NCBI RefSeq assembly: GCF_014649795.1
Contig: NZ_BMTS01000015.1
Span: 1 to 64,000, forward strand
DNA: 64,000 nucleotides
Source of the DNA: Streptomyces melanogenes
GTDB taxonomy: Bacteria > Actinomycetota > Actinomycetes > Streptomycetales > Streptomycetaceae
Direction: 5' to 3'
The notes under the pieces were generated by a model. It had not been told where the DNA came from, did no database searches, and saw only the letters and a list, made by a program, of their open reading frames with translations. The first letter of the stretch is position 1; each line of letters opens with the position of its first letter. The translations under genes and the position numbers were made by a program. Shown here one piece after another: positions 26,588-35,072 of the stretch.

Positions 26588-27670
26588 CTACTTCGCCAAG
26601 CCCGGCCCCTGCGGTATCGGCGCCGTCGCCAGCGACTGCGGGGACGTCGGGTTGTTCAGGGCCGAAGGGGCGGCCACCGCGGCCGACGGGTCCGGGGTCG
26701 GGTCCTCGGGCGGGAGCGGGGCGCCGCCCACTATGCGGATGCCCGCCGCGTCCAGGGCGCGCTTGATGCGCCAGCGCAGCTCCCGCTCCACGCCCAGCGC
26801 CTTGCCCGGCATCGTCTTCGCCGAGACGCGGATCACCATCGAGTCGAGCAGCACCTCGTTGAGGCCGAGGACCTCGACCGGGCCCCACAGGCGCTCGTTC
26901 CACGGCTCGTCCTTGGCCATGGACTCCGCGGCCTCCGTGATGGCCGCGCGGACGCGGTCCAGGTCCTCCGTCGGGCGGACCTGGACGTCGACGGCCGCCG
27001 TGGCCCAGCCCTGGCTGAGGTTGCCGATGCGCTTGATCTCGCCGTTGCGGACGTACCAGATCTCGCCGTTGTCGCCGCGCAGCTTCGTCACGCGCAGCCC
27101 GACCTCGACCACCTCGCCGGAGGCCACGCCCGCGTCGATCGAGTCGCCGACCCCGTACTGGTCCTCCAGAATCATGAAGACACCGGAGAGGAAGTCCGTG
27201 ACGAGGTTGCGCGCGCCGAAGCCGATCGCGACACCCGCGACACCCGCCGAGGCGAGCAGCGGCGCCAGGTCGATGTTGAGGACGCCCAGGACCATCAGGG
27301 CCGCGGTCCCCATGATCAGGAAGGACGCCACCGAGCGCAGCACCGAGCCGATGGCCTCCGAGCGCTGGCGGCGGCGCTCCGCGTTGACCAGCAGGCCGCC
27401 GAGCGCGGTGCCCTCCACCGCCTGGGCGCTGCGGTTCATGCGGTCTATGAGCTTGGTCAGCGCCCGGCGCACCAGCACCCGCAGCACCGAGGCGATGATC
27501 ACGATCAGGAGGATGCGCAGGCCGATGGCGAGCCACGTCGACCAGTTCTCCTCGACCCAGCCCGCGGCCTCCGTGGCCGACTTCTGGGCGTCGTCGAGGG
27601 TGACCGGGGTGGTCGGCGGAGCGGTGGGATCGGACGGGGATCCGGCGGCCAGTACGGCGGGCCAGTGCAC
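26588..27670 (-). CDS. MscS-family mechanosensitive ion channel
   Basis: Small-conductance mechanosensitive channel of 360 aa in the cytoplasmic membrane. A short periplasmic N-terminus is followed by a first helix (LAIGLRILLIVIIASVL), a second around 'SFLIMGTAALMVLGVL', and the pore helix GVAGVAIGFGARNLV with the conserved Gly/Ala packing. The beta domain follows (VGDSIDAG, VVEVGLRVT), and the C-terminal alpha/beta region ends in a disordered Pro/Ser tail. The GTG at 27670 has GGAGG nine bases upstream. It is transcribed alone, divergent from the HNH gene. Confidence 0.9.
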   Translation of the reverse strand: MHWPAVLAAGSPSDPTAPPTTPVTLDDAQKSATEAAGWVEENWSTWLAIGLRILLIVIIASVLRVLVRRALTKLIDRMNRSAQAVEGTALGGLLVNAERRRQRSEAIGSVLRSVASFLIMGTAALMVLGVLNIDLAPLLASAGVAGVAIGFGARNLVTDFLSGVFMILEDQYGVGDSIDAGVASGEVVEVGLRVTKLRGDNGEIWYVRNGEIKRIGNLSQGWATAAVDVQVRPTEDLDRVRAAITEAAESMAKDEPWNERLWGPVEVLGLNEVLLDSMVIRVSAKTMPGKALGVERELRWRIKRALDAAGIRIVGGAPLPPEDPTPDPSAAVAAPSALNNPTSPQSLATAPIPQGPGLAK

Positions 27671-27924
27671 GGCGGGAACCTCCAGGCATTGCGCTGCCGA
27701 CAGTGCGACGGCAGGCCAACCACACTAACGGGGCAACGTGTGTGCTTCGTTGCCGTGTTCGGGGGAGAGGGGGCCCCGAGCTGGGGATGTAGTGGGGTGT
27801 GGTCGAAAACACTTCAAGGCCGTTACCCGGACGTGGTGGCGCTTCGACCAGCCATGAGGAGAGACTGAAGGCAGATCGTCCCGGCGCGAGCCACGCGCCG
27901 CCGGCGTACAAGGAGGCATCCACC

Positions 27925-28461
27925 GTGCCGCACGTCCTGGTCCTCAACGCGTCGTACGAGCCGCTCGGCGTCGTACCGCTCCGCCGCGCGCTCGTCCTCG
28001 TGCTCGAAAACAAGGCAGTCTGCCTAGAGGAATCCGGCGCCTTCATGCATAGCGCGACCCGGGTCGTGGCCGCCCCCAGCGTGGTCCGGCTCAAAAGATT
28101 CGTACGGGTCCCCTACCGGGGGCCCGTTCCGCTGACCCGCCGTGCGCTCTTCGCGCGCGACGGCGGGCGCTGTATGTACTGCGGTGGCGTCGCAACCAGC
28201 GTCGACCACGTGATTCCGCGCAGCCGCGGCGGTCAGCACGTCTGGGACAACGTGGTGGCGGCCTGCCGCCGCTGCAACCACGTCAAGGCCGACCGGCACC
28301 TGCTGGAGCTCGGCTGGCGCCTGCGCCACCAGCCCGCTCCGCCCAGCGGTCTGGCCTGGCGCATCATCGGCACGGGGCACCGGGACCCACGCTGGCTCCC
28401 GTACCTCCAACCGTTCGGCGCAGACGACGCCCTGGCCCGGATCGACGGCATTTCCGCCTGA
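27925..28461 (+). CDS. HNH endonuclease-fold protein
   Basis: HNH-fold protein of 178 aa. The C-terminal half has paired zinc Cys motifs CMYCGG and CRRCN around the active segment VDHVIPRSRGG, followed by the Asn-containing WDNVVAAC helix and the last His in NHVKADRH. The N-terminal half (LNASYEPLGVVPLRRA) is shared by a widespread actinobacterial HNH group of unknown cellular role. The GTG at 27925 is fixed by AAGGAGG eight bases upstream (27910-27916). No toxin or methylase partner is adjacent, so a defence role is not supported. Confidence 0.88.
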   Translation: MPHVLVLNASYEPLGVVPLRRALVLVLENKAVCLEESGAFMHSATRVVAAPSVVRLKRFVRVPYRGPVPLTRRALFARDGGRCMYCGGVATSVDHVIPRSRGGQHVWDNVVAACRRCNHVKADRHLLELGWRLRHQPAPPSGLAWRIIGTGHRDPRWLPYLQPFGADDALARIDGISA

Positions 28462-28480
28462 GACCGGGCCTTCGTCGTCC

Positions 28481-28506
28481 CTGGGGACCGGTTCGCCGGT
28501 CCCCAG
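28481..28506. terminator. Bidirectional terminator with TTCG loop
   Basis: A perfect 11-bp stem CTGGGGACCGG/CCGGTCCCCAG closed by a TTCG tetraloop lies between the convergent HNH and GH84-like genes. Confidence 0.8.
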
Positions 28507-28521
28507 CTCGTGCGTGCCCGG

Positions 28522-31500
28522 TTACGGCGCCACGCCGTACGCCTCCACCGACCACAGCGAGTACCCGTACGGCGTCGCCCGCGTCCCACCCTGCACCCGG
28601 AGGAAGCGGGTGTCGCGCGCGTCCATGCGGACCGCCTCCCGGCCGCCCCTGCCGTCGCGCACGGTCGCCGCCGTGCGCCAGGTACGGCCGTCCGCCGAGA
28701 CCTGCACGGTGTAGGCGCTGGCGTACGCGTCCTGCCAGGTCAGCACCACCAGGCCGACCCGGCTGGGGGCGGGCAGCTCGGCCTGCCACCAGGCGTTGTC
28801 CTGCGCCGGGGAGGACCAGCGGGTCGACGGGTCGCCGTCGGAGGCCGCGCGCGCCGGGAACGCGGGGGTCTCGTCGCCCGAGGAGGAGGCCGCCGCCCCC
28901 GCGATCAGATCGGGACCGGCCGTGCGCGGATACGCCCGTACGGTCAGGACGCGCTCCTGCCCGTTGAAGGCGACCGGCACCCGGTACTCGCCCGCCGGGG
29001 TGCCCGCCGCCACCGACACCTCCACCGGGACGCTCGCCGCCGCGCCGCGCGGGACCGTGAGCGCGCCGGGCACCTTGACGGTGAGGCCCCGGGGCGCCTT
29101 CGCGCTGAGCGTGCCCTTCACGTCGGCGGGCCGCGTCGACGTCAGCACGGCCGCCACCCGCTGCGGCTTCCCGCCGATCTCCGCGTCCGTCTCGTCCCGG
29201 GCCAGCTCCAGCCGGGCGCGCGGCTCGTCCGCGAACCACGGGACCAGATGCCGTACGGACCGTACGGAGGCGGTCGGGCCGGTCACGCGGATGGCATCGG
29301 CGTGCACACCACGGGCCGAGCTCTGGGTCCAGCCGCTGGGCGAGAGAGGCCCGAGGCTGCGCCAGCCCACGCCGGGCAGATGCACCTGCACAAGGGCCCC
29401 GCCCTCGGCCCAGGCGACCCGCCCCGGGCCGGGCCCCGGCCCCCACGCGGCGTCCTCGACGGGCGGCGCGCCCGCCGTGGCCCAGGCCGGGGGACCCGAG
29501 CCCGGGCCGACGGAGGGGCTCGGCCCGGCGCCGGAGTCGTCCATGACCGTGACCGCCTCCACCGGGCGGGCCCGGCCCAGGCGCACGGTGTACGCGTCCG
29601 GCGAGACGCCGACGTCGCCGGGCGGCCGGTCCGCGCCCGTCCAGGTGGCCGAGGCCGCGGCCGCGCGGGTCAGGAACGCGTCCAGGACGCCCTTGCCGAC
29701 GGTGACCGAGCCGGTCGCGGCGGCCCGGCGCAGCGGCTCCAGGGCGAGCGTGGCCCGCCAGGCGGCCGCGCCGTCGCCGTGCGCCTGCGCCTGGAGCATG
29801 TCGACGGCGCTCTCCCCGGCCCGGCCGTACCGGGCGAGCCGGTCGGCCCAGGGGCGCACCTCGTCGGCGAGCTCGCCGCTGTCCGCGAGCCGCGCGGGCG
29901 TCTGCCGCATGACCGTGAAGGCCGCGCGCAGCCGCGCCGCGGCCCCGTCCCGTACGGCCGCGTCCCCGGAGCCGCGCGAGTTCCAGAACGCGTCGAGCAG
30001 CGGGCGCAGATAGGCCGACTCGGCGCTGCTGAGGACCGACGAGGAGTCGTTGCCCGCCAGCGCCGTGAGCGCCTCGCCCAGCGGCGCGTCGCCGCCCGCG
30101 AGGTCGGCGATCGCCGCCCGCCAGGAGGCCTCCGGCTCGTAACCCTGCGGGTTCCAGGCGTAGTCGGCCGCCGTGAACAGCGGGATGCGGGAGGCGGAGG
30201 CCTGCGCCATGGCGTTGGTGAGCAGGGCGGCCGAGCCGGTGGCGACGGCGGGCTCGCGGCCGGTGTAGGGGCCGAGGAAGATCCGGCCCGGCGCCCAGTC
30301 GTTCACCGGGTAGTTGTCCATCGTCACCAGCTGGTGCCCGAACGCGGCCCGTGCGCCCGCCAGTTCGCGCCCGGTGATGGTGCGCGGCACCACCCCGACG
30401 CCCGTCCAGGCGACCTGCACGCGCGCGTCGAGCCCGTCCGCGAGCGCGGAGCGGTAGGCGGTGGCGCCCTCCTGGTAGTACTCGGTCGGCATCAGCGACA
30501 GCGGCTGCGCGCCCGGGTAGCGCTCGGCCAGGTGCGCGGCGACGGCGTTGGCCACGCGCGCGTGGGCGCGGGCCGCGGCGGCGGGGCCGCGCCCGAAGGT
30601 GTCCGCGTCCCGCCCGCAGTGCCACTCGCTGTAGCTGACGTCCTGGAACTGGAGCTGGAAGGCGCGCACGCCCAGCGCCCACATCGAGTCGAGCTTGCGG
30701 AGCAGCGCCTTGAGGTCCTTGTCGGAGGACAGGCACATCTCCTGGCCGGGGGCCACCGCCCAGGCGAGCGTGACGTGGTTGGCGGCGGCGCGGGCCGCGA
30801 CCGCCCGGAAGTCGGCGCGCTGGTCGGCCGGGTAGGGGTCGCGCCAGCGGGCCTGGCGGTACGGGTCGTCGCCCGGCGCGTAGAGGTAGCGGTTCTGCTT
30901 GGTGCGGCCCATGAAGTCGAGCTGGGCCAGACGCTGTTCGCGCGTCCAGGGCTGCCCGTAGAAACCTTCCGTCGTGCCGCGCACGGCCGTGGCGGGCCAG
31001 TCCCGCACCCGCACCCCGGGCAGCGTGGCGTCGCCCCGCCGGTCCTGCCCCAGGAGCTGACGCAGGGTCTGCACGGCGTGGAAGAGCCCGTCCTCGCCGA
31101 CCCCGTCGAGCGCGACCGTGTCCCGCCCGCCGACCCGGCCGACGCCGAGCCGGTACCCGCCGGACGGCAGGTCCCCGCGCTCGGCGACCCGCAGGGCCCG
31201 CAGCGCGTCCTGCGCGCCGCCCCCGCCGACGCGGAACACCGGCCCGGCGCCCCGGAGTCCGTAGTGCAGGGTGGTGACACCCGCCTTGTCCAGGACGTCC
31301 GCGAGCGAGGCCACCGCGTACGGATCGGCGCCCGGGTCGGCGAGCAGCACGGCCTCGGAGCCGAGGCGCAGCCCCGGTCCCGCGTGCTTGACGGACTGCG
31401 GCCGGGGCCAGACCCCGGGGCTCTCGTCCCGTACCGCATCTTTCGACAGGCCCGTGCCGGAGGGCTGTTCGGGGGCCGGGGGGTCCGCGGGTGCCGCTAG

Positions 31501-31581
31501 GGCGCCGGGCGCCGCGCCGAGCAGCCCGCCGATGACGGCGACCGCGACGGCCGTCGCTCGCTTCCCGCGCCCGAACTGCAC
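28522..31581 (-). CDS. Secreted GH84-like beta-N-acetylglucosaminidase/hyaluronidase with C-terminal F5/8 (CBM32) domain
   Basis: Secreted multidomain protein of 1019 aa. A signal peptide (VAVAVIGGLLGAAPGALAA) ends near residue 30. A GH20b-like domain spans ~55-185, followed by a GH84-like barrel from ~200 (GTTEGFYGQPW, YLYAPGDDP). Helical and beta regions follow, then a NEW3-like domain near 830 and a CBM32/F5/8C domain over the last ~130 residues. The GH84 catalytic pair is normally Asp-Asp; here the position reads QFQD (residues 311-314), so the first Asp is Gln. The GTG at 31581 has AGGAG upstream. It is monocistronic. Confidence 0.85.
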   Translation of the reverse strand: MQFGRGKRATAVAVAVIGGLLGAAPGALAAPADPPAPEQPSGTGLSKDAVRDESPGVWPRPQSVKHAGPGLRLGSEAVLLADPGADPYAVASLADVLDKAGVTTLHYGLRGAGPVFRVGGGGAQDALRALRVAERGDLPSGGYRLGVGRVGGRDTVALDGVGEDGLFHAVQTLRQLLGQDRRGDATLPGVRVRDWPATAVRGTTEGFYGQPWTREQRLAQLDFMGRTKQNRYLYAPGDDPYRQARWRDPYPADQRADFRAVAARAAANHVTLAWAVAPGQEMCLSSDKDLKALLRKLDSMWALGVRAFQLQFQDVSYSEWHCGRDADTFGRGPAAAARAHARVANAVAAHLAERYPGAQPLSLMPTEYYQEGATAYRSALADGLDARVQVAWTGVGVVPRTITGRELAGARAAFGHQLVTMDNYPVNDWAPGRIFLGPYTGREPAVATGSAALLTNAMAQASASRIPLFTAADYAWNPQGYEPEASWRAAIADLAGGDAPLGEALTALAGNDSSSVLSSAESAYLRPLLDAFWNSRGSGDAAVRDGAAARLRAAFTVMRQTPARLADSGELADEVRPWADRLARYGRAGESAVDMLQAQAHGDGAAAWRATLALEPLRRAAATGSVTVGKGVLDAFLTRAAAASATWTGADRPPGDVGVSPDAYTVRLGRARPVEAVTVMDDSGAGPSPSVGPGSGPPAWATAGAPPVEDAAWGPGPGPGRVAWAEGGALVQVHLPGVGWRSLGPLSPSGWTQSSARGVHADAIRVTGPTASVRSVRHLVPWFADEPRARLELARDETDAEIGGKPQRVAAVLTSTRPADVKGTLSAKAPRGLTVKVPGALTVPRGAAASVPVEVSVAAGTPAGEYRVPVAFNGQERVLTVRAYPRTAGPDLIAGAAASSSGDETPAFPARAASDGDPSTRWSSPAQDNAWWQAELPAPSRVGLVVLTWQDAYASAYTVQVSADGRTWRTAATVRDGRGGREAVRMDARDTRFLRVQGGTRATPYGYSLWSVEAYGVAP

Positions 31582-31702
31582 GGCATCTCCTAGCCTAGGC
31601 ACCGCTTTTGCGACCCCCGCCGCCGCAACCGGCCCTGAGCCCACCACCCTCGCGGCAAGGGTGTCAACGTGCGTGACTGTTGTGCCGGAATTGCCCGTTC
31701 CG

Positions 31703-31716
31703 GTGACCTGGGTCAC
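31703..31716. promoter_or_regulatory. CRP-like palindrome GTGACC-TG-GGTCAC
   Basis: GTGACCTGGGTCAC fits GTGA-N6-TCAC, the core of CRP/FNR-type sites. It lies between the divergent GH84-like gene and the malQ region, 122 bp upstream of the former's start. Together with the start-proximal sequences, this accounts for the 228-bp gap at 31582-31809, where nothing else was seen. Confidence 0.4.
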
Positions 31717-31809
31717 AGGGAGGCGGTGACGGTCGTGACACCCCCCACGTTGTACGTCTGGGAGTCCGCCCACGGGGTAGGGCTGCTATGTCCCCCGTTG
31801 CCGACCCTC

Positions 31810-31965
31810 GTGGAGCCCTCCGTGGCCGTCTCCGCCCTTGAACAGCCCCTGACCAGCGAACCTCCGCTGGCCGACGCCGAACCGCTGACCAGTGAGCCCC
31901 CGCTGACCGAGGCGGCGCCCCTGACCAGCGAACCGACTCCGGTGGCCGCGCCAGCCGGAGCCTGA
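31810..31965 (+). CDS. Possible small repeat protein upstream of malQ
   Basis: A possible 51-aa product from GTG 31810 (or GTG 31822) ending 4 bp before malQ. It contains three copies of PLTSEP followed by P/T-rich acidic residues at 12-residue spacing (36 bp). Between copies the third codon positions vary (AGC/AGT, GAA/GAG, CCT/CCC) while residues stay the same, which suggests translation. No good ribosome binding site is seen, and an overlapping ATG at 31788 in another frame encodes only 17 residues. It could be an extracytoplasmic or disordered peptide or a leader for malQ; function unknown. Confidence 0.4.
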   Translation: MEPSVAVSALEQPLTSEPPLADAEPLTSEPPLTEAAPLTSEPTPVAAPAGA

Positions 31966-31969
31966 CGCC

Positions 31970-34156
31970 ATGACCCTCGCCCGGCTCGCCGCGCTGCACG
32001 GCGTCGCCACGTCCTACGCCCCGTCGGCCGACCGCACGGTCCCGGTCCCGGACGCCACGGTCGTCGCCGTCCTCGCGGCGCTGGGCGTCGACGCGGCCAC
32101 CCCGGAGGCGGTGAGCGCGTCCCTCGACGCCGCCGAACTGGCGGTGGCCGCCCGGCTGTTGCCCCCGACCGTGGTCCACTGGCACGTCCCGGACCCGCCG
32201 TCCGCGCCCCCGCTCCCGCCCCCGTCGCTCGCCGCGCTGCCGCCCGGCACCCGCGTCCGGGTCGAGACGGAGGGCGGCGGCGCGGCCGTCTGGACGGCAC
32301 CGGGCGGCAAAGCCGAAGAGGTCGAAGAGGCCGGAGAGACCGGAGAGGCCGAGGAAGCCGTCCCCTGGCCCGATCTGCCCCTCGGTGTCCACCAGGCCAC
32401 CGCCCGCACCCCCGACGGCCGCACCGCCCGCACCACCCTCGTCGTCGCCCCCGACCGCACCCCCCAACCCCCCGCCCGCACCCACGGGTTCCTCGTGCAG
32501 CTCTACTCGCTGCTCTCCGCCCGCTCCTGGGGCATGGGCGACCTCGGCGACCTCGCCGAGGTCGCCGCCTGGGCCGGGCGGTCCGTGGGCGCGGGCTTCC
32601 TCCAGGTCAACCCGCTGCACGCGGCCGTCCCCGGCACCCCCACCGACCCGTCCCCGTACCGCCCCTCGTCCCGCCGCTTCCCCGACCCCGTACATCTGCG
32701 GATCGAGGACATCCCCGAATACGCCTACGTACGCGAGCGCAAGCGGCTCGACGAGCTACTGAAGGCGGCGGACGCGCTGCGCCGGTCGGTGCTCGACGAC
32801 GGCGAGCTGATCGACCGGGACGCCGTGTGGGCGCTGAAGCGCGAGGCCCTGGAGGCCGTCCACGCGGTGCCGCTGGGCCCCGGGCGGCGGGCCGCGTACT
32901 GCGACTACCTGGCGCACCGGGGCCAGGCCCTGGAGGACCACGCCACCTGGTGCGCGCTCGCCGAGCGGTACGGACCGGACTGGACCCGCTGGCCGGGCGC
33001 CCTGCGCGACCCCCGCTCGCCCGCCACCGCCCGCGCCCGCCGCGAGCTCATCGACCGCGTCGACTTCCACACCCGGCTCGCCTGGCTCACCGACACCCAG
33101 CTCGCCGCCGCCCAGCGGGCCGCCCGCGACGCCGGGATGGCGGTCGGCCTCGTCCACGACCTCGCCGTCGGGGTGCACCCGCAGGGCGCCGACGCCTGGG
33201 CGCAGCAGCGCACCTTCGCCCGGGGCATGTCGGTGGGCGCGCCGCCCGACGCCTTCAACGCGCGCGGCCAGGACTGGGGGCTGCCGCCCTGGCGCCCCGA
33301 CGTCCTCGCCGCGTCCGGCTACGCCCCGTACCGCGGCCTCCTGCGCGATCTGCTGCGGCACGCCGGAGCCCTGCGCATCGACCACGTGATGGGTCTGTTC
33401 CGGCTGTGGTGGGTGCCGCGGGGGGAGGAGCCGACGGCGGGCACCTATGTGCGCTACGACGCCGAGGCGATGCTCGCCGTGCTCGTCCTGGAGGCCCACC
33501 GGGCGGGCGCCGTGGTCATAGGGGAGGACCTGGGCACGGTCGAGCCCGGTGTACGGGAGGCGCTGAGCCGGCGCGGGGTGCTCGGCACCTCGGTGCTCTG
33601 GTTCGAGCGCGACTGGGAGGGCACCGGCCGCCCGCTGCCCCCGGCCGCCTGGCGCGAGGCGTGCGTGGCCACCGCCACCACCCACGACCTGCCGTCCACC
33701 GCCGCCCGGCTCACCGGCGAGCACGTCGGCCTGCGCCACCGCCTCGGGCTGCTTTCCCGCCCGCTCGCCGAGGAGCAGGCCGAGGACGCGGCAGAGGTGG
33801 GGGAGTGGCTGGCCTATCTCGCCCGGCTCGGGCTGCTGCCCGAGGGCGCCCGGGGCGAGGAGGGCGCGGTGCGGGCGGTCTACCGCTTCCTGCTGCGCAC
33901 CCCGGCCCGGATGGTCGGCGTGTGGCTGCCGGACGCGGTGGGCGACCGCCGTCCGCAGAACCTGCCGGGCACCTGGGACCAGTACCCCAACTGGCGTCTG
34001 CCGGTGGCGGGTCCCGACGGCCGTCCGCTGGCCCTGGAGGACGTGGTCTCCTCGCCCCGGCTGCACGGTCTGATGCGGGTGTTCGAGCCCGGGGCGGGCA
34101 CCCCAGCGGCGGGCGTGCGGACTCGTACGGCACCCCCGGGCGCGCGCCCCACTTAG
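31970..34156 (+). CDS. malQ: 4-alpha-glucanotransferase (amylomaltase), GH77
   Basis: Cytoplasmic maltodextrin-disproportionating enzyme of 728 aa, in the size range of actinobacterial MalQ with an N-terminal extension (~170 aa). Catalytic-barrel landmarks are LYSLLSARSWGMGDLGD, PYRPSSRRFPDP, LRIDHVMGLFRLWW (nucleophile Asp), VIGEDLGTVE (acid/base Glu) and TTHDLPSTA (third Asp), all present. It transfers alpha-1,4-glucan segments in glycogen and maltose metabolism. It starts at ATG 31970, 4 bp after the small repeat ORF. No other mal genes are nearby. Confidence 0.93.
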   Translation: MTLARLAALHGVATSYAPSADRTVPVPDATVVAVLAALGVDAATPEAVSASLDAAELAVAARLLPPTVVHWHVPDPPSAPPLPPPSLAALPPGTRVRVETEGGGAAVWTAPGGKAEEVEEAGETGEAEEAVPWPDLPLGVHQATARTPDGRTARTTLVVAPDRTPQPPARTHGFLVQLYSLLSARSWGMGDLGDLAEVAAWAGRSVGAGFLQVNPLHAAVPGTPTDPSPYRPSSRRFPDPVHLRIEDIPEYAYVRERKRLDELLKAADALRRSVLDDGELIDRDAVWALKREALEAVHAVPLGPGRRAAYCDYLAHRGQALEDHATWCALAERYGPDWTRWPGALRDPRSPATARARRELIDRVDFHTRLAWLTDTQLAAAQRAARDAGMAVGLVHDLAVGVHPQGADAWAQQRTFARGMSVGAPPDAFNARGQDWGLPPWRPDVLAASGYAPYRGLLRDLLRHAGALRIDHVMGLFRLWWVPRGEEPTAGTYVRYDAEAMLAVLVLEAHRAGAVVIGEDLGTVEPGVREALSRRGVLGTSVLWFERDWEGTGRPLPPAAWREACVATATTHDLPSTAARLTGEHVGLRHRLGLLSRPLAEEQAEDAAEVGEWLAYLARLGLLPEGARGEEGAVRAVYRFLLRTPARMVGVWLPDAVGDRRPQNLPGTWDQYPNWRLPVAGPDGRPLALEDVVSSPRLHGLMRVFEPGAGTPAAGVRTRTAPPGARPT

Positions 34157-34176
34157 GCGTTCGCTACGTTTGCACC

Positions 34177-34404
34177 GTGGACAAGAAGAACACCCTGCGC
34201 GCCGGCGCCGTGGCAGCCGGTACGACGCTGATGATGCTGCTCATGTCGGCCCCCGCCCTCGCGGTCACCCGCGACGACGGCGACGACCCGGGCTCCGGCC
34301 TGAGCGTGTTCGACACGATCGGCCTGTACGTGATCGCGCCCATCGCGCTGTTCGCGATCATCGCCGGTCTGGTCATGGTCCTCGACAAGTCGAAGAAGGC
34401 CTGA
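34177..34404 (+). CDS. Small membrane protein (75 aa)
   Basis: No named family recognised. A cleavable or anchoring N-terminal hydrophobic segment (AGTTLMMLLMSAPALAV) is followed by an acidic Asp/Gly linker, one helix (TIGLYVIAPIALFAIIAGLVMV) and a Lys-rich end, so a mature single-pass membrane peptide of ~47 aa is likely. The GTG at 34177 follows a TACGTT -10 hexamer at 34165-34170 by six bases, which suggests a leaderless mRNA. Homologous small proteins seem common in Streptomyces; the role is unknown. Confidence 0.8.
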   Translation: MDKKNTLRAGAVAAGTTLMMLLMSAPALAVTRDDGDDPGSGLSVFDTIGLYVIAPIALFAIIAGLVMVLDKSKKA

Positions 34405-34427
34405 CCGACCACGTTTCACGCGCTGTG

Positions 34428-34477
34428 AGGCGCTTCGCGGTACGAGTGGCACTCGTACCGCGAAGCGCCTTTTCTTC
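34428..34477. terminator. Strong bidirectional terminator
   Basis: A perfect 20-bp stem (AGGCGCTTCGCGGTACGAGT and complement) with a 3-nt loop is followed by TTTTCTT on the plus strand. It lies between the small membrane-protein gene and the convergent marR-like gene. Confidence 0.9.
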
Positions 34478-34493
34478 ATTCCCTCGCGGCGGC

Positions 34494-34991
34494 TCAGTGC
34501 GCCGAGAGCAGCTTGCGCAGCAGGCCGTTCAGCTGCTCCGCCTCCGCCGCGTCCAGCACCCCGTCCAGCACCTCGTGCTGCATCTCCAGGCCCGCCGTCA
34601 CCGACTCGTCGACGATCTCGCGGCCCTTCTCGGAGAGGGTGACGCGCAGCCCGCGCCGGTCGTTCGGGTCCGGGCTGCGGCTGAGCAGCCCGGCCTTCTC
34701 CAGCTTGTCGAGGCGCCCGGTCATCCCGCCGGTGGTGAGCATCGTGGTCGCCGAGAGCTGGCGCGGCGAGAGCGTGTACGGCTCGCCGGAGCGCCGTAGC
34801 GTCGCCAGGACGTCGAACTCGCCGCGCGAGATCCCGAACCGCTTGTACTCCTTCTCGATCCGGTCGCCCATGGCCCGGGAGATGCGGTAGATCCGCCCGT
34901 AGACGGTCATCGGAACGGTGTCGAGGTCGGGCCGCACCGCCGCCCACTGTGCGGCGATGGCGTCGACGGGATCACGGGGGGTCGCAGTCAT
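34494..34991 (-). CDS. MarR-family transcriptional regulator
   Basis: Winged-helix dimeric repressor of 165 aa. The DNA-binding core has FDVLATLRRSG, the recognition region LSATTMLTTGGMTGRLDKL, and the wing DPNDRRGLRVTLSEKG, all typical of MarR. It is divergent from an EamA exporter gene, and a 10-bp-arm palindrome overlaps that gene's promoter (35045-35068). It therefore probably represses the exporter and responds to a small-molecule ligand that may be exported. The ATG at 34991 is chosen because residues encoded further upstream run into the promoter region. Confidence 0.9.
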   Translation of the reverse strand: MTATPRDPVDAIAAQWAAVRPDLDTVPMTVYGRIYRISRAMGDRIEKEYKRFGISRGEFDVLATLRRSGEPYTLSPRQLSATTMLTTGGMTGRLDKLEKAGLLSRSPDPNDRRGLRVTLSEKGREIVDESVTAGLEMQHEVLDGVLDAAEAEQLNGLLRKLLSAH

Positions 34992-35036
34992 GGGAACCAG
35001 TATCCGAGTCGTTTTGATCGGGCGCAAGAAAGTTGC

Positions 35037-35072
35037 TTGACGAAAAGTAGCTTAGGAGTAAGCTACTTCTCA
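35037..35072 (+). promoter_or_regulatory. Promoter of the first EamA gene, predicted leaderless
   Basis: TTGACG (35037-35042) and TAAGCT (35059-35064) are spaced by 16 bp. Initiation about 7 bp further on coincides with the ATG at 35072, predicting a leaderless mRNA. Confidence 0.6.
35045..35068. promoter_or_regulatory. MarR operator palindrome
   Basis: AAGTAGCTTA (35045-35054) and TAAGCTACTT (35059-35068) are perfect 10-bp arms around GGAG. The palindrome covers the spacer and -10 region of the exporter promoter and lies 54 bp from the marR-like start, so binding would block the exporter promoter. Confidence 0.8.

Noticed and set aside
27799..27924. Upstream extension of the HNH protein
   Set aside because: The AAGGAGG eight bases before GTG 27925 and the low-quality upstream residues favour the shorter form.
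27925..28461. HNH gene as part of a defence island or mobile intron
   Set aside because: There are no methylase, helicase, intron or phage genes nearby, and composition matches the surroundings.
31788..31841. Alternative 17-codon ATG leader upstream of malQ
   Set aside because: It is short, has no ribosome binding site and lies out of frame with the repeat-containing ORF, which shows the better coding signal.
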